A stretch of 64,000 bases of DNA from Novosphingobium umbonatum (GCF_004005905.1 NZ_SACO01000015.1:1-64000), one strand, 5' to 3'. Counted from the stretch's first letter, positions 7,680 to 16,735 are shown. Program-made: numbers and translations. Notes: generated by a model from the letters alone, not told the origin.

Positions 7680-8806
7680 AGAATGCTTTGATTTTGAATG
7701 CCTTTGATACGCTTGTTGTGTTTCAGTGCATTCTCACGACATTCGATAAGTTGTTCGGGTGTCGAAACAAAGACCACAAGTGTGTGCTTCCAAGCACCCA
7801 GGCCTTCCAATTCGAACTCAACGTCTATTTTTAGTTTTTGGTCTGTCAGGTCAAAGTTTGGCACATCAACCCGATTGACTTGATTAACAATGCAAAAGGG
7901 CGCTCGATCACTGCCTCGTCTCCTCTTGGCCGGGGCTATAGATGAGAGCCGGATCATCTCCATCTTAGCCAAACGTGCGAACCAGGGCGATTCCTTGTAA
8001 CGCCAGTAGAGATCGGAGAGATCGCTGCCGCTAGTCAGATCGGCGAAGAAGGTGCCTTGCGCCATGCCCAGGATACATTCAAAGTTTTGGATGTGAGCCG
8101 CAAGACCCTTGATGAGTTTGCCGGTCTCACGGCACATCGCGGCGATCTCCGTAGTGGCCTGCTGGCGTTCGGTCTGTTCAAGCAGTTTGAACTCAACCTC
8201 GCAGGCATGATCGACGCGCTCGATAACGGGCGGTTCGGCTAGCAAAGCGCCATATCCCAGTTCGTTCAGCAGCACATAGCGTCGCTCCGCCGGCCAAGTT
8301 TCAAAGATGCGGGTGAGCGACCAGAGATCGCGTATTGAGCCGTTGACGAAATGAGAAACACGGATGCGCGTGGCTTCGGGGGATGATCGGATGACGCAGC
8401 CCAGGACGATGATGTCAGGACCAATCGCGATAATATCGCCTTCGTCTGTCGCGCTTGGCACCCCGATCCGCCGAGAACTTTCGTGGTCCCGCTTGGCCTT
8501 GCGCAGGTCATCCGCTGTAAAACGAATTTGGTCGCGATCGACGAGGGTGGCGCACGATGCACACAGCCATATCCCGTTGTCTATGTGAGATCGTTGTTCC
8601 GATGTAATCGTCGGATCGTAGCGGCGGGCCCCTGGGCCGGAGGCAGCAGCGCTGATATGGGCAGCTACACCGATCAGGGTGATGGCGCTGGGCCCTTCTT
8701 CGCCCGGCCCGACAGTCGAACGCTTGCAGAGCGAGCAATGGTAGCTTGCGCGCAATGCCATATCGCGCTTGGTCTGCGCGCTGAAATCGTCCCGTTTTTT
8801 CGACAT
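7676..8806 (-). CDS. HNH-like protein with uncharacterised C-terminal domain
   Basis: A 376-aa protein. Residues 20-95 carry an HNH-type zinc/nuclease pattern: C24-x2-C27, AHI with H50, N77 in the NGIWLC segment, and C82-x2-C85. The position usually filled by His after the last Cys is Ala (CATLVD), so the final HNH histidine appears missing. Residues 130-376 match nothing I know. The start has a good site (AGGAAG, 6 nt). It is transcribed in the same direction as, and downstream of, the type I restriction operon, behind a 286-base gap with a palindrome, so it likely has its own promoter. A defence role is suggested by location only. Confidence 0.65.
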   Translation of the reverse strand: MSKKRDDFSAQTKRDMALRASYHCSLCKRSTVGPGEEGPSAITLIGVAAHISAAASGPGARRYDPTITSEQRSHIDNGIWLCASCATLVDRDQIRFTADDLRKAKRDHESSRRIGVPSATDEGDIIAIGPDIIVLGCVIRSSPEATRIRVSHFVNGSIRDLWSLTRIFETWPAERRYVLLNELGYGALLAEPPVIERVDHACEVEFKLLEQTERQQATTEIAAMCRETGKLIKGLAAHIQNFECILGMAQGTFFADLTSGSDLSDLYWRYKESPWFARLAKMEMIRLSSIAPAKRRRGSDRAPFCIVNQVNRVDVPNFDLTDQKLKIDVEFELEGLGAWKHTLVVFVSTPEQLIECRENALKHNKRIKGIQNQSIL

Positions 8807-8870
8807 GGTGTCTTCCTATCGCACAGTCGCGTAACTGCTCCGTGCTGCCAAGCAAAGCCATTTAGACTGC

Positions 8871-8900
8871 CTGACAACTAATCCTCCGTTTAGTTGTCAG
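8871..8900. promoter_or_regulatory. Perfect 11-bp inverted repeat upstream of the HNH-like gene
   Basis: CTGACAACTAA (8871-8881) is repeated inverted at 8890-8900 with an 8-nt spacer. It lies 65-94 bases before the HNH-like ATG and about 190 bases after the hsdR stop on the minus strand. No T-run follows on either strand, so an operator fits better than a terminator. The remaining sequence of the 8807-9092 gap shows no gene. Confidence 0.5.
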
Positions 8901-9092
8901 AGAGGCGATCTGGAAGTGAACGACCGGCGGCTATTTAAGCGCTAAATCTGGCAGTCCAACGGCAGCATTTGGGGCGGCAGTGATTGATGGGATGAGGCGG
9001 TTGGAATGACCGGATTCGGCGTACACCGACGTTCCCGGCATTGCATCGGAACGGCGTGATCTGGTCGTAACCTGCCTTTCCGGACTGTCCCC

Positions 9093-12000
9093 CTAAGCCG
9101 CAGCCCTTCTACGCACATCCGCCAAAATCTGCACGATTTTCTGAACTTGGGCCTGGGGGAACACGCCGCTGATGCCCTGGTCATCAAAATCGGTGAAGGG
9201 GCTTTCATATAAGCGCCTGGGATCCATCGCGCCCTGCTCCGTCAGATGGTCGATGATCAGGGTGACAAATTCGATCTGGTTGGCGTTTAGGCTCTTGCCC
9301 GCCATGAATTCCCCGAAGGCTTCCTTGGCAGCATCACGATCAAGGCCGACCAGTGATCGAACAAACAGTCCGAGGCCACCTTCAGCCTTGGCGTCAGCCA
9401 GATCAGCCTCGCTGGCCCCACCTTCCTCAATCCAAATACGCTCCAATTCCGCCAAATCCTGGGGGGTAAGCTGCTCATTGTGGCGCAGCTTGTAGATGGC
9501 GATGTGATCCTCGTGGGATTTCAGGAAATGGCGAGCCTTCATCTGGAAACGAGCCTTATCGGTGCCAACGGCCACGTCAGGCAGGGCAATTTCTGCCCCT
9601 TGGCCAATCTCATCCTCAAAGGTGGTGTATACTATCTGGCGCTGATCAGGCTCGATCAGCTTGATCAGTGAACGCAGGCGGCGGCGCATCTGCTCCAGCG
9701 TCCAGGCGTCGATATCCTGCCAATATTCGTCCGTTTGCACCTCAAGGATCAGCGCCATTTCCGCGCGCACCAGCGGCACATTGCTCAGGGTTTCAAGTTT
9801 GGCGGCCAGCGCCATCACTTTTTCCTGACAGGCGCTGAAAGTGGCGAGGCTGCGCAAGAGATCCAGTTCACCGCTCAAAACGATGTAGTCGAACTGCTTG
9901 GCCGCAATATCATCGTCCTTGAGCGCGCTGGGCAGCCCGGCAATGTCATTGACCAGCTTTTCCCGATCCTCGGTGCTGAAGCTGGCCCATGCGTCCTTCT
10001 GCTGGAAATGCTCAACGCTGCGGCGCTTGGCGCGCACGAGGAAATTGTCGAGGCTCATCCCGCTAACTTCCTCGAACAATCTGCTGCGCATATCGGCATT
10101 CAGACTGGCCAGATCGCTCACTTCCGCATCACCAGCGACCTCTTGCAGCGTCGCCGCAATCTCTACCCGCTTGATAAACAGGCGTTCGCTAAGCGATTGG
10201 CCGGTAGCCCCATCCGTCATCTTGGGGTTCTGGTTGAAAAACTCGAAATTCTGACAGAAGTCGAAAATCCGGAACGTGTCCTTGTTTCGCCCCGGCCCAA
10301 ACAGATCATCGCACAGGCGAGTGCCGCGCCCAATCATCTGCCAGAACTTGGTCTTGGATCGGACGATCTTGAAAAATACCAGATTGACCACCTCAGGCAC
10401 GTCGATGCCGGTATCCAGCATGTCGACCGAGATGGCGATATGCGGGGCCTTCTCCGCAATCGAGAAATCATCGATCAGCGATTGGGCATATTCCGTCTTG
10501 AAATCGATGATGCGCGCAAAATGCCCCGCCAGATGCGGATAATTGGCGTTGAAACGCTGCTCGATGAACACGGCATGGTCGTGGTTCTTGGCAAAGATGA
10601 TCGTCTTGCCCAGCCTATCCCCCTCGGCCACCGTGAGGCCGTGGGTCATCAGATGCTCCAGCACCTTGTCGACCGTATCTTCGTTGAACAGCGTCTTGTT
10701 CACCTCGGCGGGGTCGATATCGCGGTCGGGGAGCTTATCCTCCCACTCCAGCATGTCCCACTTCTCTTTGTCCTCTTCGGACAATTCCTCGTATTTGATG
10801 CCCTCGCGCACGAATTTCAGCGGCACTGACATGGCTGTGGGCGGCACCAGATATTTGTCCGCTACCGCCTCATCCAGATCATAGGCATCGGTGGGCACGC
10901 CGCGTTCCAGCTCGAACAGCGAATAGGTGTCGCGGTCAATCTCATCGCGCGGGGTGGCCGTCAGCCCCACCAGCAGGCAATCGAAATAATCGAAAATCGC
11001 CCGATATTTCCGGTAAACCGAGCGGTGCGCCTCATCGATCACGATCAGGTCGAAATGGCCAGGCCCATATTTGCGCTGCCCATTCTGGATCTCGTCGATG
11101 AGGTTCATCATCGTCGGGTACGTCGCCACACAGACACGGGCACCGTTATGGTCGTTCTTCTTCGAATCGTGCTTTTCGATCAGATTGGCACTGGGCGCGC
11201 TGGGCAGGTGCTTTTTGAAATTGTTATGTGCCTGTTTCACCAGCGCCACGCGGTCCGCCAGAAACAGCACGCGCTTGGCCCAATTGGCGCGCATCATCTG
11301 GTCCACCAGCGCGATCACCGTGCGGGTTTTGCCCGAACCTGTGGCCATCACCAGCAGAGCCTTGCGCTGTTTGTCCTTTTCAAACACCTCGCCCACGCGC
11401 TTGATGGCGCGGGTCTGGTAATAGCGTTCGACGATATCGCGGTCGATCACCGTGCTGGCCAGCGTGCGGCGCGAGGTCTTGCGCTGCAGCCACAGCTCCA
11501 GCTCGTCCTTCTTCAGAAACCCATGCACCTGCCGGGGCGGGTAGCGCTCATCATCCCACTGCCAATGCTCATAGCCATTGGTGCAGAAGATCAGCGGACG
11601 CACGCCAAACTCCGCCTGAAGGCAATCGGCATAAAGCTTGGCCTGCTGCTGCCCCACCAGCGGCTCGCGCTTGGTGCGCTTGGCCTCGATCACGGCCAGC
11701 GGCTTGCCATCATCGCCCCACAGCACATAATCGGCAAAGCCATCGCCCGAAGTGCTGGGCATGCCCTTTACCGGATATTCGCGGTCCCTTGGCTGATCCA
11801 GCAGCCAGCCCGCCTCATGCAACAGCTTGTCGATGAAGGCGTCGCGGGTTTGCGCCTCGTTATAATCGTGGGTGTCTTGGGTCTTCTGGTTGGCGGCCTT
11901 TACTGCCGCGATCTCGTCCTGCAGTTGTTTGATCTGCGCATCGCGGGCGGCCACTTCCTCCTCGCTGCGCAAGCGGGCGGCCTGTTCCTCGGCCAGAGCC

Positions 12001-12497
12001 TTGGCGGCGGCTTGGCCCTGCTTGGCAATCTCCTGCAATTTGGCAAGGCCAGTGGCCTCCACCTGCACGGCGCGGGGCAGGGCGTCAGGGTTGAAGGCAA
12101 TGCCCGCCGCTGGTTTTTCCCCGCGCGCATAGGTGCGCACCAGCCAATAGCAGACATGGAACAGCTCGCGCACGCTGGTGACGCCATGGGCCACCGGCAC
12201 GGGGCGGGTTTCATGCACGGCCAGATTGCCGAAATCCTTGATGATCCGCGCCTTGGCCACCAGCGTGTTGCCGACAAGCGTGCGGAATGTGCCCTCGTGG
12301 ATCAGCGCCGAGAGGTTTTCATCATAGGGGGATCGCAGGGCGCGGTCGTTGGCATACATCCACTTGACCGCGCTTTCCAGCGCGAGGCGGGCGTGGAAGC
12401 ACGCGCTGCGCGGATCGGCCAGCGCCGCAATTTCCGCCTTCTGCGCCAGCACGAAGAGATCGGCAAACTCTGGCTTCAGGAAGGCGAATTGCGACAT
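9093..12497 (-). CDS. hsdR: Type I restriction enzyme R subunit HsdR
   Basis: A 1134-aa motor/nuclease subunit that translocates DNA and cuts unmodified DNA with HsdM and HsdS. The N-terminus (about 1-125) looks like a DUF4145-type helical domain, followed by a coiled coil (148-208). The nuclease domain keeps D256 (GFADYVLW), E271 and K273 (VIEAKR). The helicase has Walker A ATGSGKT at 385-391, DEAH at 488-491 and GLTATP at 511-516. The C-terminus resembles EcoEI R. No interruption is seen. It starts 3 nt after hsdS, so the three genes form one operon. Confidence 0.96.
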   Translation of the reverse strand: MSQFAFLKPEFADLFVLAQKAEIAALADPRSACFHARLALESAVKWMYANDRALRSPYDENLSALIHEGTFRTLVGNTLVAKARIIKDFGNLAVHETRPVPVAHGVTSVRELFHVCYWLVRTYARGEKPAAGIAFNPDALPRAVQVEATGLAKLQEIAKQGQAAAKALAEEQAARLRSEEEVAARDAQIKQLQDEIAAVKAANQKTQDTHDYNEAQTRDAFIDKLLHEAGWLLDQPRDREYPVKGMPSTSGDGFADYVLWGDDGKPLAVIEAKRTKREPLVGQQQAKLYADCLQAEFGVRPLIFCTNGYEHWQWDDERYPPRQVHGFLKKDELELWLQRKTSRRTLASTVIDRDIVERYYQTRAIKRVGEVFEKDKQRKALLVMATGSGKTRTVIALVDQMMRANWAKRVLFLADRVALVKQAHNNFKKHLPSAPSANLIEKHDSKKNDHNGARVCVATYPTMMNLIDEIQNGQRKYGPGHFDLIVIDEAHRSVYRKYRAIFDYFDCLLVGLTATPRDEIDRDTYSLFELERGVPTDAYDLDEAVADKYLVPPTAMSVPLKFVREGIKYEELSEEDKEKWDMLEWEDKLPDRDIDPAEVNKTLFNEDTVDKVLEHLMTHGLTVAEGDRLGKTIIFAKNHDHAVFIEQRFNANYPHLAGHFARIIDFKTEYAQSLIDDFSIAEKAPHIAISVDMLDTGIDVPEVVNLVFFKIVRSKTKFWQMIGRGTRLCDDLFGPGRNKDTFRIFDFCQNFEFFNQNPKMTDGATGQSLSERLFIKRVEIAATLQEVAGDAEVSDLASLNADMRSRLFEEVSGMSLDNFLVRAKRRSVEHFQQKDAWASFSTEDREKLVNDIAGLPSALKDDDIAAKQFDYIVLSGELDLLRSLATFSACQEKVMALAAKLETLSNVPLVRAEMALILEVQTDEYWQDIDAWTLEQMRRRLRSLIKLIEPDQRQIVYTTFEDEIGQGAEIALPDVAVGTDKARFQMKARHFLKSHEDHIAIYKLRHNEQLTPQDLAELERIWIEEGGASEADLADAKAEGGLGLFVRSLVGLDRDAAKEAFGEFMAGKSLNANQIEFVTLIIDHLTEQGAMDPRRLYESPFTDFDDQGISGVFPQAQVQKIVQILADVRRRAAA

Positions 12498-12500
12498 GGC

Positions 12501-13619
12501 TTAAAGCTCTCCCCGAAAGGCGCGGTGCTGGAGGGATTGGAAGAGTTGCTCAGCACTCACCATGGCTGTGTACGATTGAATTCGCATCTCAGTCAAAGAT
12601 CGGGCTTTGTCAGCATATTGCTGCTGGCTATACATTGGCGGGACTATTATTTCGACTTCCTTCAATTTCCCAACCGGAAGCTGCTGAAGGGCAACACCGG
12701 TCTGAAGACCCTCTAGCGCACTCTTCATTGACTGCGTCGAAAAAAGCCCAAATAAGTATTCTGAAGTGATAGATTTTTTGTCAGGCCGAAGCAGGACTAT
12801 CTGTGCATTGATGTTTGAATTTTGATGTCGCCTTGGGACCAGCGAGACATTTCCAATTTGCCCTCGTGTCGTTAAAAGAATGTCCCCTTCGCACAAATGG
12901 CCCTTCTTTAATTCGGCGTGCTTTTGGGGCGATATGTAGCGCATGTCTTCGTCTGAAATTTCTCCGGCCTTCATGTTGTTGGCCCTGATGAACGGCACCC
13001 CTTGTTCGACAAAGTCATCTTTTGTCGGGTATTTTGATGAATAGTTACCATCAGCAATTTTGATGCCAGTGTCTTTAATCCCAATTTTCGGCCACCGCAT
13101 TTCATTGCTTGTGGGATCCCCGAACATCTCGTGGAAGATGGCTTGGCCGAGGGCGGAGAGGCGGTCGAGGCTGTGTTGGCGTTTGCGGCGCAAACCGTCC
13201 GCCTGATCCAAAATCGCCGCAATCCGCTTCTGCTCGGCAAGCGGGGGGAGCGGGATTGGCGCGTCAGTTAGCATTCCAAGCTTAATGTATTTGATTATCC
13301 CGCCGATGCTTTGGGCGCGCAGAGTCTCCAGATATGTATCCATAAAATGATACAGATATCTCGTATCTACTAGGCCTTGGTCTTTGGACGACAAAATGTA
13401 GGTGCGCTGATATGCGTCGAATCTTCCGTTGTAATGCTTGACGTTTAGGTCGCCATTGCCTGCTACAAGGATTGCGTCGAGATCATACTTCCAGTCGGAT
13501 ATTCTGAGTGGTTCACGAGCGCAGGTGAAAAACGGGTACTCTCCATCTAGCGAGGAAGCGTTTGCATCCAGCTTTCCCGTCTGAACCGATACCAACTCAC
13601 CAAGTTTTACCACTTTCAT
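12501..13619 (-). CDS. hsdS: Type I restriction-modification specificity subunit HsdS
   Basis: A 372-aa subunit that recognises the bipartite target. It has two target-recognition domains (about 1-125 and 175-330), each followed by a conserved helical spacer: PLPPLAEQKRIAAILDQADG (124-143) and the more diverged VPPMYSQQQYADKARSL. Its ATG overlaps the hsdM stop by 4 nt. It is slightly short for the family but has both halves. The AT content is higher than in hsdM and hsdR, as is common for these fast-exchanging genes. Confidence 0.94.
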   Translation of the reverse strand: MKVVKLGELVSVQTGKLDANASSLDGEYPFFTCAREPLRISDWKYDLDAILVAGNGDLNVKHYNGRFDAYQRTYILSSKDQGLVDTRYLYHFMDTYLETLRAQSIGGIIKYIKLGMLTDAPIPLPPLAEQKRIAAILDQADGLRRKRQHSLDRLSALGQAIFHEMFGDPTSNEMRWPKIGIKDTGIKIADGNYSSKYPTKDDFVEQGVPFIRANNMKAGEISDEDMRYISPQKHAELKKGHLCEGDILLTTRGQIGNVSLVPRRHQNSNINAQIVLLRPDKKSITSEYLFGLFSTQSMKSALEGLQTGVALQQLPVGKLKEVEIIVPPMYSQQQYADKARSLTEMRIQSYTAMVSAEQLFQSLQHRAFRGEL

Positions 13620-15157
13620 GCCAGCATCGCCTCCAGCTTGGCGAGGCCCTCGCTGATTTCGGCCTCCAGCGCGCGCAGATCGGCGATGATCGCGGCGGGG
13701 CTTTCGTGGGTCACTTCCTCATGCTCAACTTCTTTGTAGCGGTTGAGCGAGAGGTCATAGGTGCCGGTGGCGGCAATCTCGGCGCGGGGCACGCAAAAGC
13801 TTTGCGCGGTGCGCGGGTTGTCGGCCTCGCCCTCTTCACGCCGCAACCAGCGCGCCAGAGCATCGGGCAGGTTGTTCTTGGCGTGCTCCTCGGTGCTCAG
13901 CGCCTGCTTGGGCAGCGCGCCCTGCTTCTCGTCGGGCAACAAGGCGGTACGCTTGTCGTCCAGCGAATAGCCATCGGCCTGACAATCATAGAACCACACC
14001 TTGTCGGTGCCGCCCACGCCCGTCTTGGTGAACAGCAGCACGGCGGTCGACACGCCCGCATAGGGCCGGAACACGCCAGAGGGCAGTTTTAGCACGCCGT
14101 CGAGCTTGTGGGTTTCCACCAAGAGCTTGCGCAATTGCTGATGCGCCTTGGACGAGCCAAACAGCACGCCATCGGGCACAATCACCGCCGCCCGCCCGCC
14201 GGTTTTCATCAAGCGCAGGAAAAGGGCGAGGAACAGCAGCTCGGTCTTCTTGGTCTTGACGATCTGCTGCAAATCCTTGGCGGTCTGCTCATAGTCCAGC
14301 GATCCGGCAAAGGGCGGATTGGCCAGAATCAACGAATAGCGCCCGGCATCGCCATCATGCTCCTGCGCCAGACTGTCGCGATAGCTGACATCGGGATTGT
14401 CCACGCCGTGCAGCGTCATGTTCATGGCGCCGATGCGCAGCATGGTGGGGTCAAAGTCAAAGCCGTGGAACAGGCCGTTGTGGAAATGCTGGCGCTGCTT
14501 CTCGTCGCGGAACAGGCGCGGATGGTTGGCCCGCAGATATTCGCCCGCCGCCACCAGAAAGCCGCAGGTGCCCGCCGCTGGGTCGCAGATCACATCATCG
14601 GGCGTGGGGCGCATCATCTCGACCAGCAGGTTGATGATGTGGCGGGGCGTGCGGAACTGGCCATTGGTGCCTGCGCTGGCGATCTTGCCCAGCATATATT
14701 CGTAGAGATCGCCCTTGGTGTCGCGGTCGTCCATGGGAATCTTGTCGAGCATGTCGACCGTCTTGGCCAGCAAGGCGGGCTGGCTAAAGCCGAGGCGGGC
14801 GTCCTTCATATGGGTGCCATAGCTGGAGCCTTGCTCGCCCAACGTGCGCAGGAAGGGGAAGACGCGCTCGGCCACCACATCCATCATCTCGCGCGCTTCA
14901 AAATTGCGAAACCGCGACCAGCGCAGGTCGGACCATGGGCGGCCCTGATCGTCATGGCCATCGGGGAAGATCCGGCGCTCCATGGCGATGCCAAGGTTGG
15001 CGGCCTTGTTCTCCTCCAGCGTGTGCAGATCATCGAGGCGCTTGATGAAAAGCAGGTAGGTGATCTGCTCGATCACCGACAAGGGATTGGAAACGCCGCC
15101 CGACCAGAAGGCATTCCAGATCTGGTCAACTTGGTTGCGGATTTCGCCTGTGAGCAT
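13616..15157 (-). CDS. hsdM: Type I restriction-modification N6-adenine methyltransferase HsdM
   Basis: A 513-aa class I SAM-dependent adenine methyltransferase. The N-terminal HsdM helical domain (residues about 5-140, IWNAFWSGGVSNPLSVIEQI) is followed by the N6_Mtase core: SAM-binding motif I DPAAGTCGF at 192-200 and catalytic NPPF at 280-283. Full length. It is first in the operon hsdM-hsdS-hsdR. As the leading gene it is made first, which fits protection of host DNA before cleavage. Confidence 0.96.
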   Translation of the reverse strand: MLTGEIRNQVDQIWNAFWSGGVSNPLSVIEQITYLLFIKRLDDLHTLEENKAANLGIAMERRIFPDGHDDQGRPWSDLRWSRFRNFEAREMMDVVAERVFPFLRTLGEQGSSYGTHMKDARLGFSQPALLAKTVDMLDKIPMDDRDTKGDLYEYMLGKIASAGTNGQFRTPRHIINLLVEMMRPTPDDVICDPAAGTCGFLVAAGEYLRANHPRLFRDEKQRQHFHNGLFHGFDFDPTMLRIGAMNMTLHGVDNPDVSYRDSLAQEHDGDAGRYSLILANPPFAGSLDYEQTAKDLQQIVKTKKTELLFLALFLRLMKTGGRAAVIVPDGVLFGSSKAHQQLRKLLVETHKLDGVLKLPSGVFRPYAGVSTAVLLFTKTGVGGTDKVWFYDCQADGYSLDDKRTALLPDEKQGALPKQALSTEEHAKNNLPDALARWLRREEGEADNPRTAQSFCVPRAEIAATGTYDLSLNRYKEVEHEEVTHESPAAIIADLRALEAEISEGLAKLEAMLA

Positions 15158-15478
15158 GTTGGCCTTTCAGATTCCGAATAGTTGGCCGGATTGTTAGCTT
15201 TGGAACGCATGGTCGGCAATGGCGCGGCTGCGCGTAATTCGCCGTGATCGCCAATTAACGGGTGGTGACAATCGGCACCGGCGCTGCAATAAAGGGGGAG
15301 ATGCCGCAGACAGAGCGGCGTGGGGCTTGGTAACCCTGACTGATGACTGAGAACTGGCCAGTGCTTCTGGCCGGGTCGCTGTCGTGCATGTCCAAGGCCT
15401 GCCTAAAGACGGCAGCGCGTTCGGACTCAGTCACGGATGTTACCAAGGCCCGGCTTCGACGCAGTGAGGTTAGGGACA
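15158..15478. other. Upstream region of hsdM without a confident gene
   Basis: About 320 bases. A 74-codon minus-strand ORF (15255-15479) exists but has no ribosome site or recognisable motif. The strip probably holds the hsdM promoter and degraded sequence. No clear -35/-10 pair stands out. Confidence 0.45.
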
Positions 15479-15736
15479 ATGAAAATCAATTTCAGCAGTC
15501 AGTATACGCTTGATGAATTTGAGCGAGCAATGAGAATAATGCTGCTTGATCTTGAAATTTGTGGCGTTGATGGCCTTGGTAAGGTGACAATATATTGCCA
15601 GCCCTATCAAGGTAAAAGCATGTTCTTGCTGCGAGATCCCGTCACTAAAAAGGAAATTGATAGCATCATAGTGGAAGAGCCCGTTGTCGTCGATTTAGAC
15701 AGGGAGGTGTCGTGTTTGAGGCCTATATTGAAATGA
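15479..15736 (+). CDS. Small hypothetical protein in the decayed accessory strip
   Basis: An 85-aa ORF. The ATG at 15479 is preferred over upstream starts because GAGGTTAGGGACA precedes it as a plausible ribosome site. The protein is acidic with a mixed alpha/beta pattern (TLDEFERAMRIMLLDL, then GKVTIYCQPYQGKSMFLL). Its codon use is clearly AT-richer than the core genes, as expected for acquired DNA. I do not recognise a family. Confidence 0.4.
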   Translation: MKINFSSQYTLDEFERAMRIMLLDLEICGVDGLGKVTIYCQPYQGKSMFLLRDPVTKKEIDSIIVEEPVVVDLDREVSCLRPILK

Positions 15737-15843
15737 AATATTTAAAAATTTGCAAAATATTCATAATTTCGTTTGATAGTAATATGCCGGCAATGTCGAT
15801 CCTCATGCTTCCTGTCAAACTATTCGGCCTTTGTGCTGTATCG
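15737..15843. other. AT-rich strip without a gene
   Basis: Short AT-rich stretch between the small hypothetical ORF and the IS5 remnant. No feature was identified. Confidence 0.4.
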
Positions 15844-16212
15844 TCACTCAGACGCTCGCCGAATTGTTTCGCCCCCTATACTGTGGCGAATCCGAGGCTT
15901 TGGTATTCTTTGAGGGAGGCCGGACGCTAATAGTTCGGCGCGGCGAAAGCGGAATGATACTGAGATAACCGACAACTGTCGCAAGCGGGCTCTTCTCGCG
16001 AGCTTCGCATTTTCGGTCAGGCGATTGCGAAAATGCCGGATTGTGTTCTCATCCGGCATCCGGTCCCAAAGCGCGAGCCCCAGAAACCGCAGCCAACTCA
16101 GTCGATCCCGGATCATGAACTCCATGCGCGCATCGGACAGGTTGTGTTGCGCCTACAGAAACAGGGCCCTAAACATCATCTTTGGGCCAAAAGGCGAGCG
16201 GCCATCTCTGAC
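15844..16212 (-). pseudogene. IS5-family transposase remnant
   Basis: The minus strand from 16212 to about 16012 encodes the N-terminal part of an IS5 transposase (DUF772 region): FGPKMMFRALFL, then AQHNLSDARMEFMIRDRLSW and LRFLGLALWDRMPDENTIRH. An in-frame TAG at 16153-16155 interrupts it. After RNRLTE at about 16012 the similarity stops and an unrelated tail runs to 15844. The catalytic core is absent. Confidence 0.72.
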
Positions 16213-16448
16213 CCATCGCCATATCCCAGCCTCTCAGTCAGATTCGAAAATATTCAAAACCAACCGCCCGCTGTAAAACCTAAAGCAGATCTCCATCCTT
16301 GCTCAAGTCTCCAAGCTGATCGCTCAAGCTTAACAAGGACTTGGGCGCATAACTGGCCTGAGTGAGCGTCCCCATCAATGGATCAGCTTCGCAGTCCAAC
16401 CGCTACAGGTTTTCCGGGGTTTTTAGCTAATTTCTGCCTTTGGCAGTT
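16213..16448. other. Decayed intergenic sequence
   Basis: About 240 bases between the IS5 remnant and the large stem-loop. It shows no ORF with a ribosome site, no repeat and no terminator. Confidence 0.4.
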
Positions 16449-16500
16449 GCGTGTTTACAATTCATAAAGTGCAGTAGCGCTTTATGAATTGTAAACACGC
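16449..16500. repeat. 24-bp stem-loop, nearly perfect inverted repeat
   Basis: The arm at 16449-16469 (GCGTGTTTACAATTC...) is repeated exactly inverted at 16480-16500, 21 of 21 bases. The inner bases add three more pairs (one G-T), leaving a 4-nt AGTA loop at 16473-16476. There is no T-run, so it is not a standard terminator. It could be a transposon-type element, a dimer-binding site or a processed RNA hairpin. Confidence 0.7.
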
Positions 16501-16666
16501 TCTAACCCATCTGCCAGAAATGTTTCGTGAACTTTTCTGGCGAGCAAGCATGGAGACTAGGTCTAAGAGTTTACGTTTTTCCAAAAAATTGAAATTGAAT
16601 TTTCTTTTATGTATGATATTTAATGATTTAAGGAAAAGTTTCCGATTCATTGTCCTATAATGCCAG

Positions 16667-16735
16667 TAAGGGCCTGTCAGTGAGGCCTTAGAGTTCCCTA
16701 CCAAGGGGCGGGAGGGCAACTTCCCGCCCCTTTTC
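16667..16735 (+). ncRNA. Candidate small RNA ending in a strong terminator
   Basis: A perfect TATAAT at 16656-16661 is followed by a hairpin (TAAGGGCCT 16667-16675 with AGGCCTTA 16683-16690, one bulge), then the terminator at 16705-16734. No ORF fits between them, so a transcript of about 68 nt is possible. No good -35 hexamer is visible at the expected spacing, so the promoter is weakly supported. Confidence 0.33.
16705..16734 (+). terminator. Rho-independent terminator
   Basis: A GGGGCGGGA / TCCCGCCCC stem (16705-16713 and 16722-16730) with an 8-nt loop and TTTT after it. AA precedes the stem, so weak action on the other strand is possible. No protein gene lies immediately upstream. Confidence 0.8.

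Noticed and set aside
11025..12716. 563-codon ORF opposite hsdR and the end of hsdS
   Set aside because: Antisense to a recognised operon; low-complexity His/Gly/Leu sequence.
15255..15479. 74-codon minus-strand ORF upstream of hsdM
   Set aside because: No ribosome site, no motif, and it overlaps the better supported start of the small plus-strand ORF.
16449..16500. Rho-independent terminator
   Set aside because: The stem is AT-rich at its centre and no T-run follows on either strand.
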